From: Desulfovibrio sp.
Lineage (GTDB): Bacteria > Desulfobacterota > Desulfovibrionia > Desulfovibrionales > Desulfovibrionaceae
Direction: 5' to 3'
Length of the DNA: 8,282 nucleotides
Assembly: GCA_003525525.1 (NCBI GenBank)
Contig: DQED01000321.1
Span: 373 to 8,654 of the forward strand
The notes under the pieces are model-generated. The model worked only from the letters and a program-made list of their open reading frames with translations. It had not been told where the DNA came from and did no database searches. A program made the translations under genes and the position numbers. This document shows, piece after piece, positions 6,269 to 8,282 of the stretch (the first letter of the stretch is position 1; each line of letters begins with the position of its first letter).

Positions 6269-7933
6269 TTACGAGGTGTGCACCTTGTAGGCCTGGTGTG
6301 CCTTCAGGGTCAGATGGGCGTGGCTGCCGCCGGCTTCGCCGCCACCAAGCAGCGGATCGTCGCCTGCGCCGCCGGCCGTCAGGTCATTGCCCGAACCACC
6401 GACCAGCAAATCATTGCCGGAGCCGCCGATCAGGACATCGTTGCCCGAGCCGCCGATCAGGACATCGTTGCCGGAGCCGCCGACGAGGAGGTCGTTGCCG
6501 GAGCCGCCGAGAAGGATGGCTTCGCTGTTGCGGATCAGGGCGCGCGTGACGTTTTGACGCATGCCGGCCGCGGTGCGCAGCCCCGTGAGGCCGGCATGCA
6601 CGTAATCCTTGCCGCCGCCAGCCGCGATACTGAGGGACGTGCCGCCGCGGCTGCTGCCGTTGCCGCCGGAGGTATCGATATTGGCTTGCGCGCCGCCTCC
6701 CGCGACGGCGGTGCCGATCCAGCTCGAATGGATGCTGTCGTTGCCGCTTCCGGTCCTGATGTTGGCCTGCGCCCCTCCGCCGCCGACGGCAGTGGCGATC
6801 CAGCTCGAATGCACGCTGTCGTTGCCGGCCCCGGTGTCGATGTTGACTTGCGCGCTGCCCCCGGCGGCGGCGGTGCCGAGCCAACTCGCATCGATGCTGT
6901 CGTTGCCGTCTCCTGTATCGATATTGACCTGTGCGGCGCCTCCGCCCACTGCGAGGCCGATCCAGCTCGCATGCACGGCGTCGTTGCCTTCGCCCGTGCT
7001 GATATTGACCTGTCCGCCGGCAAGGCCGATGTAGGCGGCATCGATGCGGTCGTTGCCGGCCCCGGTGGCGATATTGACCTGCCCGTCGCCAATGCCGATA
7101 TAACTTGCGGCTATACTGTCGTTGCCTGCGCCGGCATCCAGAGTCAACGGCGAGACGGCCCCGTTCAGGGTGCCGGCTTGCAGGCTGTCGTCGCCTGCGC
7201 CCAGGGAGATGCTGCCGCCAAGGACGGTGCCTTTGACCACGACGGCGTCGTTGCCGTCGCCGCCGTCGATGTGTGCCATGACGCCGTTGCCGGCCACGAG
7301 GACGGTGTCGTCGCCCGCACCGCCGCTGATGCTTTCGGCGCCGGCCTCGCTCAGGTCGAACAGGGTGTCGTTGCCTGCGCCGCCGCGCAGGGCGGACGGG
7401 GTGAGGCCGATGATGATGTCGTTGCCGCCGGTTTCCCTGCCGGGCGCGTAGGCGGCGAGGTGCAGGGCGCCGCTGGCGTCCTCGTTGAGGATGGTGTTGC
7501 CGTGCAGCAGAAAGGTTTGCGCTTGCGTGGCGTCATTGCCGGCAATGGTCACCATGTAGCCGGAGCGGGGTGCGCCATTGCCCGTTTCCGTGGCGGCAGA
7601 TCTGTATTTTTCTACGGTCACCTGCCGGCCCGAGGAGAGTGTGGCCGTACCCACAAGGGTGGTGCCCCCCTGGGGCCGGTCGATGCCCGTTGCCGCGGTT
7701 GCATCGCTCGTCACGGGTTGGGCTGCGGCGGGTGCGGTCGCGGCCAGTTGCCGGGCTTGGTCGGAAATGGCGACGGTATCGCCGGCAACTGCGGGGGGCG
7801 CAGCGTGATCGGACTCGGCCTGCTTCGCAACGCTGGAGGTTGAGGCTTGTTGTTGCGCGGATGAAACGGATGTCTCGGATGCCGACGCTTTGAGGGACGA
7901 GAAGAGCTGGAGCATCCCTGTTGTTTCGGACAC
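6269..7933 (-). CDS. RTX-type calcium-binding repeat protein
   Basis: A 554-residue protein made mostly of glycine/aspartate repeats. It starts with GTG at 7931-7933, chosen because AAGGAG lies 6 nt upstream. Residues 1-85 are Ser/Ala/Gln-rich, probably disordered, and include [13 protein letters not shown] (52-64). Residues about 90-170 look globular. Isolated RTX-like nonapeptides ([27 protein letters not shown]) occupy 183-255. Residues 263-440 hold seven 23-27-residue units with TGxGND followed by a Ser-Trp-Ile/Leu motif. Residues 476-529 hold six perfect-length nonapeptides such as GGSGNDVLI. GGxGxDxxx repeats bind calcium and fold as a parallel beta-roll, usually in proteins secreted by type I systems. 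Only 25 residues follow the last repeat, which is short for a type I signal. No secretion genes and no enzymatic domain are visible. An extracellular or surface role is likely but not shown. Confidence 0.88.
   Translation of the reverse strand: MSETTGMLQLFSSLKASASETSVSSAQQQASTSSVAKQAESDHAAPPAVAGDTVAISDQARQLAATAPAAAQPVTSDATAATGIDRPQGGTTLVGTATLSSGRQVTVEKYRSAATETGNGAPRSGYMVTIAGNDATQAQTFLLHGNTILNEDASGALHLAAYAPGRETGGNDIIIGLTPSALRGGAGNDTLFDLSEAGAESISGGAGDDTVLVAGNGVMAHIDGGDGNDAVVVKGTVLGGSISLGAGDDSLQAGTLNGAVSPLTLDAGAGNDSIAASYIGIGDGQVNIATGAGNDRIDAAYIGLAGGQVNISTGEGNDAVHASWIGLAVGGGAAQVNIDTGDGNDSIDASWLGTAAAGGSAQVNIDTGAGNDSVHSSWIATAVGGGGAQANIRTGSGNDSIHSSWIGTAVAGGGAQANIDTSGGNGSSRGGTSLSIAAGGGKDYVHAGLTGLRTAAGMRQNVTRALIRNSEAILLGGSGNDLLVGGSGNDVLIGGSGNDVLIGGSGNDLLVGGSGNDLTAGGAGDDPLLGGGEAGGSHAHLTLKAHQAYKVHTS
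6347..6508 (-). repeat. Six tandem 27-bp repeats encoding canonical RTX nonapeptides
   Basis: Six consecutive 27-bp units encode residues 476-529 of the RTX protein. Five read GGSGND plus three residues (LLV, VLI, VLI, LLV, LTA) and the last reads GGAGDDPLL. The first five are very alike at DNA level, sharing a GTTGCC(G/C)GAGCCGCC-like core on the plus strand, which suggests recent tandem duplication or slippage. Confidence 0.9.
6614..7147 (-). repeat. Seven longer repeats (69-81 bp) with a Ser-Trp motif
   Basis: The segment encodes residues 263-440 of the RTX protein. Two 23-residue units (263-285, 286-308) are followed by four 27-residue units (309-335, 336-362, 363-389, 390-416) and a degenerate seventh. 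Each begins (V/A)NIxTGxGND or a close variant, has A/S-S-W/Y-I/L-G/A in the middle, and ends in a Gly/Ala-rich stretch closing with Gln. The later units contain four extra residues in the Gly/Ala stretch, so the array grew after that insertion. Confidence 0.85.
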
Positions 7934-7977
7934 GGATTTCTCCTTCTATGCCTTTGCAGTGACAGCACAAATGCTAT

Positions 7978-8021
7978 ATTCAGTGCATTTCAGTCCTCAT
8001 GCGTCACTCAATGCGCTGAAT
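7978..8021. promoter_or_regulatory. 12-bp inverted repeat upstream of the RTX gene
   Basis: ATTCAGTGCATT (7978-7989) and AATGCGCTGAAT (8010-8021) are reverse complements except at one position, separated by 20 bp. The arm centres are 32 bp apart, about three helical turns, so the repeat could bind a dimeric or tetrameric regulator. In RNA it could form a leader stem 32 nt before the Shine-Dalgarno of the RTX gene. The symmetry is plain; the role is inferred. Confidence 0.4.
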
Positions 8022-8104
8022 CTTCAAACACGACTCTTTATTCAATCAGCTCAGTTCGAGGATTTCATTTCCAGCGCACATGCAGCTACGCTTTCATGGA
8101 AAAC

Positions 8105-8149
8105 CTATCGGCCAGGGTCGTTTATATGTTTATGGCCGTCTGATGAAAA
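8105..8149 (-). promoter_or_regulatory. Candidate promoter(s) of the RTX gene
   Basis: On the minus strand, TTTTCA (8149-8144) and TATAAA (8126-8121) are spaced by 17 nt, a reasonable sigma-70 promoter (4/6 and 5/6 matches). Overlapping it, TAAA (8132-8129) and GCCGATAG (8112-8105) are spaced by 16 nt. This is one nucleotide longer and one base different from the sigma-28 (FliA) consensus TAAA-N15-GCCGATAA. Either would give a leader of roughly 170 nt before the GTG start. Confidence 0.4.
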
Positions 8150-8233
8150 AAGTGAACCAGTACTGGCTGGTTTGGAAGGAATGAAGATCTTCGGGAGGGG
8201 GGCGTCGTCCGTAGCGCCGTGTCGCGGCGGGCC

Positions 8234-8269
8234 AAAAAGGGCGCGGCCCGCCCATGCGGCGTCGCGCCC
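8234..8269 (-). terminator. Probable intrinsic terminator of a minus-strand gene beyond the right edge
   Basis: Read on the minus strand, GGGCGCG (8269-8263) pairs with CGCGCCC (8245-8239), with an inner GC-rich hairpin, and is followed directly by TTTTT (8238-8234). This is the classical arrangement of a rho-independent terminator pointing into the window. An overlapping alternative pairing is GGCGGGCC (8226-8233) with GGCCCGCC (8245-8252). No gene end is visible inside the window, so the gene it serves would lie to the right. Confidence 0.5.
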
Positions 8270-8282
8270 TCGGGGCGGCGGC

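Larger units (their letters stand above)
7934..8282. other. Upstream region of the RTX gene and right window edge
   Basis: No convincing gene is seen in these 349 bp. The part from about 7960 to 8180 is clearly AT-richer than the rest of the window and contains the candidate promoters and the inverted repeat listed separately. The last 60-80 bp return to high GC and hold a terminator-like structure. An open frame beginning at 8181 on the plus strand runs off the edge. It has an SD-like GGAAGGA directly abutting the ATG and no recognisable protein, so I do not call it. Confidence 0.5.

Noticed and set aside
6347..6508. Regular 27-bp repeats that might suggest a CRISPR array.
   Set aside because: The repeats are directly adjacent with no spacers and encode in-frame RTX nonapeptides.
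6535..7092. Several overlapping minus-strand open frames in other registers inside the RTX gene.
   Set aside because: They are frame shadows of the repeats and do not indicate a frameshift: the main frame is continuous from GTG to stop.
6278..7843. A 521-codon open frame on the plus strand across the RTX gene.
   Set aside because: It is the mirror of the RTX repeats: the repeated codons generate an Ala/Asp/Val-rich pseudo-repeat, and there is no supporting ribosome binding site.

Overview
The window is GC-rich, with short overlapping gene pairs, strong AAGGAGG-type ribosome binding sites and GC-rich intergenic hairpins. The combination of metX-metW, a periplasmic rhodanese next to a MauE-like membrane protein, and a GCCTC(C)GGCG-type intergenic repeat suggests a sulfate-reducing deltaproteobacterium of the Desulfovibrio group. 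That assignment is inference from gene content and style, not from a marker gene.

Layout from left to right. (1) Minus strand, 1-911: a MauE/DoxX-like four-helix membrane protein overlaps by 19 nt with a secreted rhodanese-domain protein that is cut by the left edge. (2) 912-1180: intergenic region with the 5' side of that pair and, at 1102-1154, a hairpin element behind the LysM gene. (3) Minus strand, 1181-4018: a patatin-like lipase, then a 132-bp spacer that is mostly two perfect palindromes, then a secreted two-LysM-domain protein. (4) 4019-4368: a divergent control region with a long, GC-rich, foldable leader in front of metX. (5) Plus strand, 4369-6157: metX and metW, overlapping by 11 nt, for homoserine O-acylation in methionine synthesis. 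(6) 6158-6268: a short convergent spacer with a second copy of the hairpin element of region 2. (7) Minus strand, 6269-7933: a 554-residue RTX-type repeat protein with two different repeat arrays and a GTG start. (8) 7934-8282: a relatively AT-rich upstream region for the RTX gene with candidate promoter motifs and a 12-bp inverted repeat, then a probable terminator for a minus-strand gene beyond the right edge.

How the genes work together: MetX and MetW form a standard methionine-biosynthesis pair. The MauE-like protein and rhodanese probably act together in envelope thiol or sulfur redox chemistry. The patatin and LysM genes are probably co-transcribed, with the palindromic spacer setting their relative expression. 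The RTX gene stands alone, with no type I secretion genes in the window.

No defence system, mobile element or CRISPR array was found. The least explained items are the RTX protein (a Ser-Trp-containing 27-residue repeat, almost no C-terminal tail, and an FlgM-like N-terminal motif behind a near-consensus sigma-28 site), the palindromic spacer at 2150-2259, the structured metX leader, and the shared hairpin element.
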